A stretch of DNA of 20,373 bases from an uncultured Eggerthella sp. GTDB taxonomy: Bacteria; Actinomycetota; Coriobacteriia; Coriobacteriales; Eggerthellaceae. This document shows, piece by piece, positions 1-10,375 of this stretch (position 1 is the first letter of the stretch; the number at the start of each line of letters is the position of its first letter). The position numbers and the translations under genes are program-made. The notes beneath the pieces are model-generated. The model ran no database searches. It was not told the origin of the DNA and worked only from the letters and a program-made list of their open reading frames with translations. Location of the stretch: positions 1 through 20,373 of the forward strand of contig UPYK01000021.1 in NCBI GenBank assembly GCA_900538545.1, in the 5' to 3' direction.

Positions 1-2491
1 CGCGGAAGTTCGCCTTGATCGGGCGGTCGATGATCTCGCCCTTCGGGTCGGACATAAGACCACGCATACCAGCAAGCTGACGAATCTGCTTGATGTTACC
101 ACGCGCTCCAGAGAAGGCCATCATGTAGATCGGGTTGAACTTATCGAAGTTCTCCGCCATGGCATCGCCAACCTCTTCGTTGGCTTCGTTCCAGATGTCA
201 ACGATCTTCTTGTGGCGCTCTTCGTCGCTCATAAGGCCGAGCTCGTAGTCCTCGTCGATCGCCTCGACGCGCTTGTCTGCCGCAGCAAGGATCTCATCCT
301 TTTGCGGCGGGATGGTTGCGTCGTAGACCGAAACGGTAACGCCTGCACGCGTTGCATAGTGGAAGCCTGCGCTCTTAAGACCGTCCAGGATCGGCTCCAT
401 TTCAGAGGTCTTGTAGCGATTGCAGCAATCCTCGACCAAACGCGAGATCTCGGTCTTGTTCATCTCGTAGTTCAGGAACGGATAATCATCCGGCAGCACG
501 GCATTGAAGGTGATGCGGCCGATCGTGGTCTGGATGCGCTCGCCTGCCTTGTGCTCTTCGAACTCGCCGAAGGCAGAAGCAACCAACGTATCCTTTTTCA
601 AACGCACCCAGATCTTCGCCTGCAGGTCAAGCTCGCAGCGCGCATCGTAGGCATTGAGCGCATCATCGAAATCGATGAATGCACGGCCCTCGCCCGGGAA
701 ACCATCGCGTGCAGCCGTGAGGTAATACAGGCCAATGATCATGTCCTGAGTAGGAACGGTGAGCGGGCGGCCATGAGCCGGGCTCTTGATATTGTTAGCA
801 GAGAGCATGAGCACACGTGCTTCAGCCTGAGCTTCGTTACCCAGTGGCACGTGAACCGCCATCTGGTCACCGTCGAAGTCAGCGTTGAACGCAGTACAAA
901 CGAGCGGATGCAGGCGGATTGCCTTACCTTCAACGAGCACCGGCTCGAATGCCTGGATGCCCAAACGGTGAAGGGTTGGAGCGCGGTTCAGGAGCACGGG
1001 ATGTTCCGTGATGACCTCTTCGAGCACGTCCCAAACGTAGCTTGCGCCACGATCCACTGCGCGCTTCGCCGCCTTGATGTTGGCTGCATATTCAAGTTCG
1101 ACCAAACGCTTGATGACGAAGGGCTTGAAGAGCTCGAGTGCCATCGCAGAAGGCAGACCGCACTGATGCAGCTTCAAGGTCGGGCCAACAACGATTACCG
1201 AACGGCCAGAGTAGTCAACACGCTTACCGAGCAGGTTCTGACGGAAACGACCTTGCTTGCCCTTGAGCATATCGGAGATCGACTTCAGCGGACGATTGCC
1301 CGGGCCCGTTACCGGACGACCACGGCGACCGTTATCGAAGAGCGAGTCGACCGCTTCCTGGAGCATGCGCTTCTCGTTGTTCACGATGATCTCAGGTGCA
1401 CCCAGATCGAGCAGACGCTTCAGGCGGTTGTTACGGTTGATCACACGACGATAGAGATCGTTCAAGTCGGACGTTGCGAAACGGCCACCATCGAGCTGCA
1501 CCATCGGGCGCAGATCGGGCGGAATGACCGGGATAACATCAAGGATCATATCGGAAGGCTTGTTCTTCGAATGCAGGAATGCATCGACGACCTTCAAACG
1601 CTTGATAGCCTTGGTGCGCTTCTGGCCTTTGCCCGTAGCGACCACTTCACGCAGCTCTTCAGCGGTTGCTTCAAGATCGATCGCGTCGAGCAGATCGCGT
1701 ACCGCTTCAGCACCCATGCCACCACGGAAGTACTCGGAGTAGTTCGTGCGCATCTCGCGATAGAGCTGCTCATCAGGAACGAGCTGCTTGGGTTCGATCT
1801 TCAAGAAAGCATCGAAGGCTTCGTTGCGCAGCGCTTTGCGCTCGTTGAACTCTTCGTAGAGATCGGCGACCTCTTCTTCCACCTCTTCGGGGGTAAGGCG
1901 CTCTTCTTCGTCGATGTCGTCAACGAATTCGTCTTCCTCGGGCACGTAGTCCACCGAAAGACGACGCGTTGCCGCGATCAGGCGATCGCGCTCAGCATCG
2001 AGCTCTTCAAGGTCAGCAGAAAGCTCATCGCGCAGTTCTTCAACATCTTCTTCGCGCGCTTCCTTATCGACCGAAGTGATGATGGAGCTTGCGAAATAGA
2101 GTACCTTCTCGAGCTCTTTAGGAGCGATGTCGAGCAGATAGCCCAAACGAGAGGGCGAACCCTTGAAATACCAGATGTGAGACACCGGAGCAGCGAGCTC
2201 GATGTGACCCATGCGCTCACGACGAACCTTGGAGCGCGTTACTTCAACACCGCAGCGCTCACAGACGATACCCTTGAAACGGATGCGCTTGTACTTGCCG
2301 CACGCGCACTCCCAGTCTTTGGTCGGGCCGAAGATCTTCTCGCAGAACAGGCCGTCCTTTTCAGGCTTGAGCGTACGGTAGTTGATGGTTTCAGGCTTCT
2401 TGACCTCGCCACGCGACCAACCGCGCACATCCTCAGCGCTTGCAAGAGAGATTCGGATCGCGTCGAAATTATTAACGTCGTATTCAGTCAT
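1..2491 (-). CDS. rpoC: DNA-directed RNA polymerase subunit beta' (N-terminal ~830 codons; truncated by window edge)
   Basis: This is the beta' subunit of RNA polymerase, which carries the catalytic metal site. Reading the minus strand from ATG at 2491 gives MTEYDVNNFDAIRISLASAE, with no stop to the left edge, so the C-terminal ~40% is outside the window. Visible hallmarks are the N-terminal zinc-binding region (C62, C64, C77, C80, in CACG...CERCG) and the active-site NADFDGD at residues 536-542 (Asp538/540/542). The catalytic motif sits about 78 residues later than in E. coli. The difference is explained by a long acidic, helix-prone insertion around residues 140-230, as in other Actinomycetota. 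The rpoB stop (2492-2494) directly abuts this ATG (TAAATG). The Shine-Dalgarno AGAGGAG lies inside the rpoB tail, so translation is probably coupled. Identification is certain; only the length is unknown. Confidence 0.98.
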   Translation of the reverse strand, partial: MTEYDVNNFDAIRISLASAEDVRGWSRGEVKKPETINYRTLKPEKDGLFCEKIFGPTKDWECACGKYKRIRFKGIVCERCGVEVTRSKVRRERMGHIELAAPVSHIWYFKGSPSRLGYLLDIAPKELEKVLYFASSIITSVDKEAREEDVEELRDELSADLEELDAERDRLIAATRRLSVDYVPEEDEFVDDIDEEERLTPEEVEEEVADLYEEFNERKALRNEAFDAFLKIEPKQLVPDEQLYREMRTNYSEYFRGGMGAEAVRDLLDAIDLEATAEELREVVATGKGQKRTKAIKRLKVVDAFLHSKNKPSDMILDVIPVIPPDLRPMVQLDGGRFATSDLNDLYRRVINRNNRLKRLLDLGAPEIIVNNEKRMLQEAVDSLFDNGRRGRPVTGPGNRPLKSISDMLKGKQGRFRQNLLGKRVDYSGRSVIVVGPTLKLHQCGLPSAMALELFKPFVIKRLVELEYAANIKAAKRAVDRGASYVWDVLEEVITEHPVLLNRAPTLHRLGIQAFEPVLVEGKAIRLHPLVCTAFNADFDGDQMAVHVPLGNEAQAEARVLMLSANNIKSPAHGRPLTVPTQDMIIGLYYLTAARDGFPGEGRAFIDFDDALNAYDARCELDLQAKIWVRLKKDTLVASAFGEFEEHKAGERIQTTIGRITFNAVLPDDYPFLNYEMNKTEISRLVEDCCNRYKTSEMEPILDGLKSAGFHYATRAGVTVSVYDATIPPQKDEILAAADKRVEAIDEDYELGLMSDEERHKKIVDIWNEANEEVGDAMAENFDKFNPIYMMAFSGARGNIKQIRQLAGMRGLMSDPKGEIIDRPIKANFR

Positions 2492-6031
<3,540 letters not shown>

Positions 6032-6085
6032 GAGTCATTTCCTCCTTCGACGTAACTTAGTATTTGCAAAAACACGCAATTATCT

Positions 6086-6114
6086 AAGATATGACGCGCA
6101 ATACGCCGAGTCAA
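6086..6114 (-). promoter_or_regulatory. Housekeeping (sigma70-type) promoter for rpoBC with A/T-rich UP region
   Basis: On the minus strand, TTGACT (6114-6109) is followed after exactly 17 nt by TATCTT (6091-6086). Just upstream, 6115-6135 is nearly pure A/T, fitting an UP element. Transcription would begin near 6079, giving a leader of about 48 nt before the GTG start. This is the best promoter match in the window and agrees with the high expression expected for rpoBC. The assignment rests on consensus match only. Confidence 0.78.
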
Positions 6115-6156
6115 GAAAAATTTTCTTAAATTGTGTTTTACTTGTGAGTTTTTCTC

Positions 6157-6195
6157 AAAAGATGACAAACTACCCGGTCGTTCGACACCTTTTTC
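6157..6195 (-). repeat. 39-bp dispersed repeat, copy A (left side of the SDR gene)
   Basis: The 39 bases here are the exact reverse complement of 7158-7196. The element begins AAAAGATGACAAACTACC and ends ACACCTTTTTC on the plus strand. Its last base, C6195, is also the third base of the SDR stop codon TAG, so the repeat starts immediately after that gene. The core contains a short stem (GTCG/CGAC with a 2-nt loop). With copy C it brackets the SDR gene in inverted orientation. Confidence 0.9.
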
Positions 6196-7016
6196 TACCA
6201 GATAGAGCGAGCCCCATCCACATAGAGCGGCGTTCCATTGACCATGTCCGAACAGTCGCACCCTAAGAATAGTGCTGCCGCCGCTATGTCAAGCGGATCG
6301 CCCACCTTGCGATTGTGCGGGATCGGACGCGTGATGGCTTCATAGGCTGCTGGCTTATTGAGCGTTGTTTGCGTCATGTTCGTCTCGATATATCCCGGGC
6401 AGATGCAATTCGCACGGATGTTGAAACGCGCCCACTCGAACGCCATGCAGCGCGTCATCTGCACCACCGCTGCTTTCGCGGATGCATAGGGCAACATGCG
6501 CGTCGAAGCAACGCGCGCAACCACCGAAGCGATATTGATGATATTGCCACGCTCTTGCTTGATCATGATCTCGGCAACGCGTTGGGTCAGGAAGAAGACC
6601 GCTTTGTAGTCGGTATCCACGACGCGATCCCACTCCTCTTCGGTCACGTCCTGGGCAAGCTGGTCGTTGCTCAGCACCACGCCTGCATTGTTGACCAGGA
6701 TATCGATGCGCCCGAACGCCTCCATGCATGTGTCCACGAGTGTCTTACGATCCTCTTCGCTGCGTATATCGCAACGCACAGGAATCACCTCGGCATCGAA
6801 TTCAGCGGCGATCTCTCGTGCACGCAATTCGATCCCTTCAGCATCCATATCAGCGATGACCAGCTTCGCACCATAGGCTGCATACGTTCGCGCGATACCG
6901 CGGCCGATACCGATATCGCTCGCAACTCCTGTGACGATCGCAACCTTATCAGTCAGATCGAAACGCGGAATATCCATCTTCCCCGTCTCAAGGATAGTGA
7001 AATCGCTCCCCTTCAT
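6195..7016 (-). CDS. SDR-family NAD(P)-dependent oxidoreductase
   Basis: A 273-residue classical short-chain dehydrogenase/reductase. It shows the nucleotide-binding TGVASDIGIG (residues 29-38), an acidic Asp56 at the end of the second beta strand (IADMD), which suggests NAD rather than NADP, the NNAG motif (109-112), catalytic Ser164, and the Tyr177-x-x-x-Lys181 pair (YASAK). The C-terminus (GTPLYVDGARSIW) has the usual form of a full-length member. ATG 7016 follows AAGGGGG by 5 nt; an alternative start at MDIPRF (6977) would remove a 13-residue extension. It is divergent from the ketopantoate-reductase-family gene, though no shared pathway can be deduced. The substrate is unknown; many SDRs with this pattern act on sugars, polyols or hydroxyacids. 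The gene is flanked by inverted 39-bp repeats and has no clear terminator of its own. Confidence 0.93.
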   Translation of the reverse strand: MKGSDFTILETGKMDIPRFDLTDKVAIVTGVASDIGIGRGIARTYAAYGAKLVIADMDAEGIELRAREIAAEFDAEVIPVRCDIRSEEDRKTLVDTCMEAFGRIDILVNNAGVVLSNDQLAQDVTEEEWDRVVDTDYKAVFFLTQRVAEIMIKQERGNIINIASVVARVASTRMLPYASAKAAVVQMTRCMAFEWARFNIRANCICPGYIETNMTQTTLNKPAAYEAITRPIPHNRKVGDPLDIAAAALFLGCDCSDMVNGTPLYVDGARSIW

Positions 7017-7113
7017 CGCATCCCCCTTCAGTCGCGCTACCTTCTCACGCTTTTGTTCTTTCCCCTTCCTTGGTCGAATCTAGCACAAAACTAGCTACAA
7101 TTTGGAGTGAATA

Positions 7114-7196
7114 AAAAGATGACGAATTATCGAGTAGTTTGTCATCCGGCGCTGAAGGAAAAAGGTGTCGAACGACCGGGTAGTTTGTCATCTTTT
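7114..7196 (+). repeat. 83-bp palindromic composite repeat (copies B and C of the dispersed repeat)
   Basis: The element starts AAAAGATGAC (7114-7123) and ends GTCATCTTTT (7187-7196), which are perfect inverted termini. Its right half (7158-7196) is the exact inverse of copy A at 6157-6195. Its left half (7118-7146) folds on itself: 13 consecutive pairs around a 3-nt loop if three G-U wobbles are allowed in the plus-strand RNA. GTAGTTTGTCATC occurs twice in direct orientation (7134-7146 and 7180-7192). It has no coding capacity and no recognisable transposase, so it is a MITE- or REP-like intergenic element. It ends 25 nt before the reductase start codon. Confidence 0.82.
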
Positions 7197-7221
7197 GCAC
7201 CTGAGGGAGGAAGGGGCAGAT

Positions 7222-8160
7222 ATGAACATTGCAGTCTTAGGAGCAGGATCGCTCGGAAGCGCCATTGGCGGGACGCTCGCTCTTGCAGGAAACGAGGTCA
7301 CCCTGATCGGTCGCGCAGCGCATGTTGAAGCGATCAACACATCGGGCCTTACGCTCGTTACCCCTGAAGGCGAACAGCAAGCGAAAGTGCAAGCCTTCAC
7401 CAGCGCAGAAGGCCTTGAACCAGCAGAGCTCGTGATCGTTCTCTGCAAGGCATTCGACACCGAAGAATGCATCGAGACCAACCGCAGCATCATCGGTCCT
7501 GGATCGGTAGTGCTGACGCTCCAAAATGGCTTGGGCAACGAAGACCTTCTTGGCAAGCTGCTGGACCCTAAACAAGTCATCGCAGGCAAAACATATATCG
7601 GCGGCATGATGCTCGCGCCCGGCAAGGTTCAATCAACCACCGAAGGCAAGCAAACCTTCATTGGCGAATACAGCGGCCCGGTCACCCCGCGCATCGAGGC
7701 GATCGCGCAGACCTTCAACAATGCAGGCATGGAGTGCACGGCTTCACCACGTATGAAGAACATCATTTGGGATAAGCTGCTCATCAATGTTGCAACGGGT
7801 GCGGTCTGTGGCATCTCGCGCCTCCCCTATGGTGAGCTTTACCAGCACCCAGAGCTTTACGCCACCGCAATAGCTGCAGTGAAAGAAGGCATGCGCGTTG
7901 CCATCGCAGAAGGCATCATACTTTCACGCCACGACCCACAAGAGGTCTTAGAGCTCGCCCGTGAGAACCTTCCCTTCGATTTCAAGCCCTCGATCCTACA
8001 AAGCCTCGAGAAGCATCGTCGAACTGAGATCGATGTGATCAACGGTGCCGTCGTGACCTATGGAAAGCGGCACGAGATCGAAACACCCGTGAACGAAACG
8101 CTCGTGGCTGGCATCAAAGGGATCGAGCGGTATATCGATATCACCGACCCTTCGCACTAA
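7222..8160 (+). CDS. Ketopantoate reductase family protein (ApbA/PanE-like)
   Basis: A 312-residue protein of the 2-dehydropantoate 2-reductase family, which reduces ketopantoate to pantoate with NADPH on the route to coenzyme A. The N-terminal Rossmann motif GAGSLG (residues 7-12) follows MNIAVL. The C-terminal helical domain has the expected lysine and asparagine region (NIIWDKLLINVATGA) and the conserved RRTEIDVINGAVV with its glutamate. Length is typical. ATG 7222 is preferred because GGAGGAAGGGG lies directly upstream and the reading starts at the Rossmann strand; an open frame reaching back to 7165 would run through the repeat. This family also contains enzymes acting on other 2-oxoacids, so pantothenate synthesis is likely but unproven. 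It is divergent from the SDR gene and followed by a strong terminator. Confidence 0.9.
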   Translation: MNIAVLGAGSLGSAIGGTLALAGNEVTLIGRAAHVEAINTSGLTLVTPEGEQQAKVQAFTSAEGLEPAELVIVLCKAFDTEECIETNRSIIGPGSVVLTLQNGLGNEDLLGKLLDPKQVIAGKTYIGGMMLAPGKVQSTTEGKQTFIGEYSGPVTPRIEAIAQTFNNAGMECTASPRMKNIIWDKLLINVATGAVCGISRLPYGELYQHPELYATAIAAVKEGMRVAIAEGIILSRHDPQEVLELARENLPFDFKPSILQSLEKHRRTEIDVINGAVVTYGKRHEIETPVNETLVAGIKGIERYIDITDPSH

Positions 8161-8163
8161 AGC

Positions 8164-8202
8164 AAAATGCGCTTCAGAGTGGTTCTCCGAAGCGCATTTT
8201 TT
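8164..8202 (+). terminator. Rho-independent terminator after the ketopantoate-reductase-family gene
   Basis: AAAATGCGCTTC (8164-8175) pairs perfectly with GAAGCGCATTTT (8189-8200), followed by more T. The 13-nt loop contains a further GAG/CTC stem. It begins 4 nt after the stop codon. Because the stem starts with four A, it may also help stop the convergent symporter transcript, though that side has only a short T run. Confidence 0.88.
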
Positions 8203-8225
8203 CGACAGTTGCTGAACGCAAAACT

Positions 8226-9773
8226 CTATTTCGATTCTTCTATCGGGATCGGGGTCGTGTCCTCTTCATCAAGACGATTGCCCCAAACATAGTGCTTCGT
8301 TTCGCGCGCGATGAGCGCTGACAGACCGAGCACTGCGATAAGGTTCGGCACCGCCATAAGCGCGTTCGTGATGTCGGAAATATCCCAAACGAAGCCCTGC
8401 AGACCGATCGCACCCAAGAAGCAGATCACCAAAAAGACGATCTGATACGGACGAATCGCATGCTTACCGAAGAGATACGTGATACAACGATTGCCGTAGT
8501 ACGACCAGCCGACCATCGTTGAATACGCAAAGAGAACCAAGCCGATGCAAAGCACGATGGGGCCAACCACCGGAATCTGCGAGAAGCAAGCGGTTACCAA
8601 TGTTGCAGTTGCACCTAGGAAGCTACCATCGTTGAACGATGCAGCGATCTCGGGGCTTGCCAGAATGGACGAAACGAGCGCGATGCCGGTAAGCGCGCAA
8701 ACCACAACGGTATCCCAGAAGGTGCCCGTCATGGAAACGAGCGCCTGACGCGCAGGATTGCGCGTGATAGCCGAAGAAGCAACGAGCGGAGAAGAACCCA
8801 AACCAGATTCGTTGGAGAACAGACCGCGCGCGCAACCAAGCTGCAGCGCGATCATGATCGAAGTACCAACGGCGCCACCGAACGCAGCCTGCGGCGTAAA
8901 GGCGCAAACCACGATGAGTCCGATCGCATCGAGGAGATACTGGCCGTTGATGATGATTAGCACCAAACAAGCGAGCACGTAGAAGATAGTCATCGCCGGA
9001 ATGAGCTTCTCGCAAACGCGCGAGATGACCTTGATGCCACCCACGATAACCACTGCGATCAGGACAACAAGGATGATCCCGACGATGATCTGCAGCGGCG
9101 AGGTCATGAAGAGACCGAACACGTCGATGTTCGCTTCTGCAATGCCTGCCGATCCGCTCACAGAAACGATCGCACCCGAAAGGGAGTTCGCCTGAACTGC
9201 AGCACCAATACCAAAAGAAGCGATGGCAGCGAACACCGCGAACAGGATACCCAGCACCTTGCCAAGCTTCTTGCGCTTGAAACCGCGCTGCAGGGCATAC
9301 ATCGCGCCACCAAGCATGTTCCCGTTATGGTCCTTAACGCGATACTTCACTGCGATGAGCGTTTCTGAATACTTCGTTGCGATACCGAACACACCCGTGA
9401 TCCACATCCAGAAGATCGCGCCCGGGCCGCCTGCGATGAGCGCGGTACCCACGCCGATGATGTTGCCTGTACCGATCGTTGCAGCAAGCGAGGTGGTGAG
9501 TGCCGCAAAGGGGCTCACATCACCTGAGCCACTATCCTTCGTGACCGAAAGCTTGATGCCTTGAGGAATCTTGCGCTGAATGAAACCGGTGCGGAACGTC
9601 ATGAAGATATGCGTTCCCAGTAGGAGCAGGATCATGATCGGACCCCAAACGAAGCCATCGACCGTAGCAACGATGTCCTCGATCCAGGTCGCGTCCCCCG
9701 TACCTGCGCTCGCGAACCCAGAACCTAATTCAACGAAGGGTCCAACGAAAAACTGATAGAAGAAATCTTCCAT
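8226..9773 (-). CDS. Sodium:alanine/glycine symporter, AGCS family
   Basis: A polytopic membrane transporter of 515 residues that by family (AGCS, DagA/AlsT) imports alanine and/or glycine with sodium. It shows the family signature SPFAALTTSLAATIGTGNI followed by GGPGAIFWMWITG, roughly ten hydrophobic segments, and the GLFSNESGLGSSPL loop. Start choice: ATG 9773 (MEDFFYQFF) follows AAAAGGA at good spacing. ATG 9779 sits immediately behind that site, and a GTG at 9824 would add 17 residues without a ribosome site. The C-terminus is a short hydrophilic tail (DEEDTTPIPIEESK). Its upstream region carries an inverted TTGAAC/GTTCAA pair resembling those before the HTH-aminotransferase gene at 18322-19863, which suggests shared control related to alanine (inference). 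It is transcribed alone and converges with the reductase gene. Confidence 0.94.
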   Translation of the reverse strand: MEDFFYQFFVGPFVELGSGFASAGTGDATWIEDIVATVDGFVWGPIMILLLLGTHIFMTFRTGFIQRKIPQGIKLSVTKDSGSGDVSPFAALTTSLAATIGTGNIIGVGTALIAGGPGAIFWMWITGVFGIATKYSETLIAVKYRVKDHNGNMLGGAMYALQRGFKRKKLGKVLGILFAVFAAIASFGIGAAVQANSLSGAIVSVSGSAGIAEANIDVFGLFMTSPLQIIVGIILVVLIAVVIVGGIKVISRVCEKLIPAMTIFYVLACLVLIIINGQYLLDAIGLIVVCAFTPQAAFGGAVGTSIMIALQLGCARGLFSNESGLGSSPLVASSAITRNPARQALVSMTGTFWDTVVVCALTGIALVSSILASPEIAASFNDGSFLGATATLVTACFSQIPVVGPIVLCIGLVLFAYSTMVGWSYYGNRCITYLFGKHAIRPYQIVFLVICFLGAIGLQGFVWDISDITNALMAVPNLIAVLGLSALIARETKHYVWGNRLDEEDTTPIPIEESK

Positions 9774-9859
9774 ATCCATCCTTTTCTCACACGAATACGC
9801 ATACCGGCTCTTCCGGTCGTCCACCTATGATGAAACGAAATTGCACGCCTAGACAGAAA

Positions 9860-9881
9860 TTGAACCTACAGGAGAGTTCAA
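9860..9881. promoter_or_regulatory. Candidate operator TTGAAC-N10-GTTCAA upstream of the symporter
   Basis: TTGAAC (9860-9865) and GTTCAA (9876-9881) form an inverted repeat with a 10-nt spacer in the 214-nt leader of the symporter gene. The same half-site recurs in inverted pairs before the HTH-aminotransferase gene. On the minus strand a good -10 (TACAAT, 9915-9910) lies upstream but has only a weak -35. If it is used, the operator would lie about 20 nt downstream of the transcription start. The half-site is only 6 bp and also occurs in coding DNA, so the evidence is the paired arrangement and location, not the word alone. A perfect AAAGCGCTTT palindrome also lies at 9897-9906. Confidence 0.42.
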
Positions 9882-9981
9882 ATACTTTTCTTAACTAAAG
9901 CGCTTTTGCATTGTAGAACAGCAAATGCTTCAAACAGGTTACGAAGTAAAAGGAAAAGAGTAAACGGAAGCGAAAAGGGCC

Positions 9982-10016
9982 AAAAATGAACAAGCCCTCG
10001 TGAGAGAGCTTGTTCA
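9982..10016 (-). terminator. Rho-independent terminator after the DUF1292 gene
   Basis: TGAACAAGC (9987-9995) pairs with GCTTGTTCA (10008-10016). An inner CTC/GAG stem (9997-9999 with 10004-10006) closes a 4-nt loop. On the minus strand it is followed by a run of five T (9986-9982). It lies about 40 nt after the stop at 10058 and should end the HAD-tgt-secDF-DUF1292 transcript. A single GTTCAA half-site at 10030-10035 lies between. Confidence 0.8.
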
Positions 10017-10057
10017 GCATGAATTCGTGGTTCAATTATTGCTAAGAGAAAATGAAC

Positions 10058-10375
10058 TTATTCGGAAAAGTCATACATCCCCGCAGTGATACGCTTGAAC
10101 TTCTCGTAGACCTCAGCAGCGATCGCTTCATCGACCAACAGCTCGAAGGCTTCTGGCTGATCATCTTCGTCGAGCGCGGTAACCTCGAGGATCATCACCT
10201 CGCCTGGCGCTTCATCATGTTCAGCATCTGGCACGAAGAAGCCGTAACGGCGATCGTTATGAAGGATCAGGCCCAAGAACTCAAGATTCACCGTTTCGCC
10301 CTTCTCGTCCTGAAAGGCGTAGATCATCCCCTCCTCTACGGGAGGAGCGAAATCAGGATCAGATGCTTGTCTCAT
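10058..10375 (-). CDS. DUF1292 family protein (YrzB-like), small acidic
   Basis: A 105-residue strongly acidic soluble protein. The pattern matches DUF1292: an aromatic/acidic core with 'Y.FQDEKGETVNLEFLGLI' and 'YGFFVPDAEHDE', then a closing helix (DEAIAAEVYEKFKRI). No catalytic motif is visible and the biochemical role of the family is unknown. Its ATG (10375-10373) overlaps the secDF stop (10374-10372) in an ATGA arrangement, so it is probably translated by coupling. The only ribosome site is the A-rich 3' end of secDF (AAGAAAAAAGA). It is the last gene before a clear terminator. The family assignment comes from remembered features and is fairly but not fully sure. Confidence 0.8.
   Translation of the reverse strand: MRQASDPDFAPPVEEGMIYAFQDEKGETVNLEFLGLILHNDRRYGFFVPDAEHDEAPGEVMILEVTALDEDDQPEAFELLVDEAIAAEVYEKFKRITAGMYDFSE

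Noticed and set aside
7107..7328. Short plus-strand frame through the repeat (and a matching minus-strand frame 5791-6261), both containing KGVERPGSLSSF
   Set aside because: The shared peptide is simply the translated 39-bp DNA repeat. Both frames run into real genes in other frames and have no domain content.
9774..9824. GTG 9824 as start of the symporter
   Set aside because: No ribosome site precedes it and the added residues are hydrophilic and unlike the family's N-terminus; ATG 9773 has AAAGGA at good spacing. It cannot be fully excluded.
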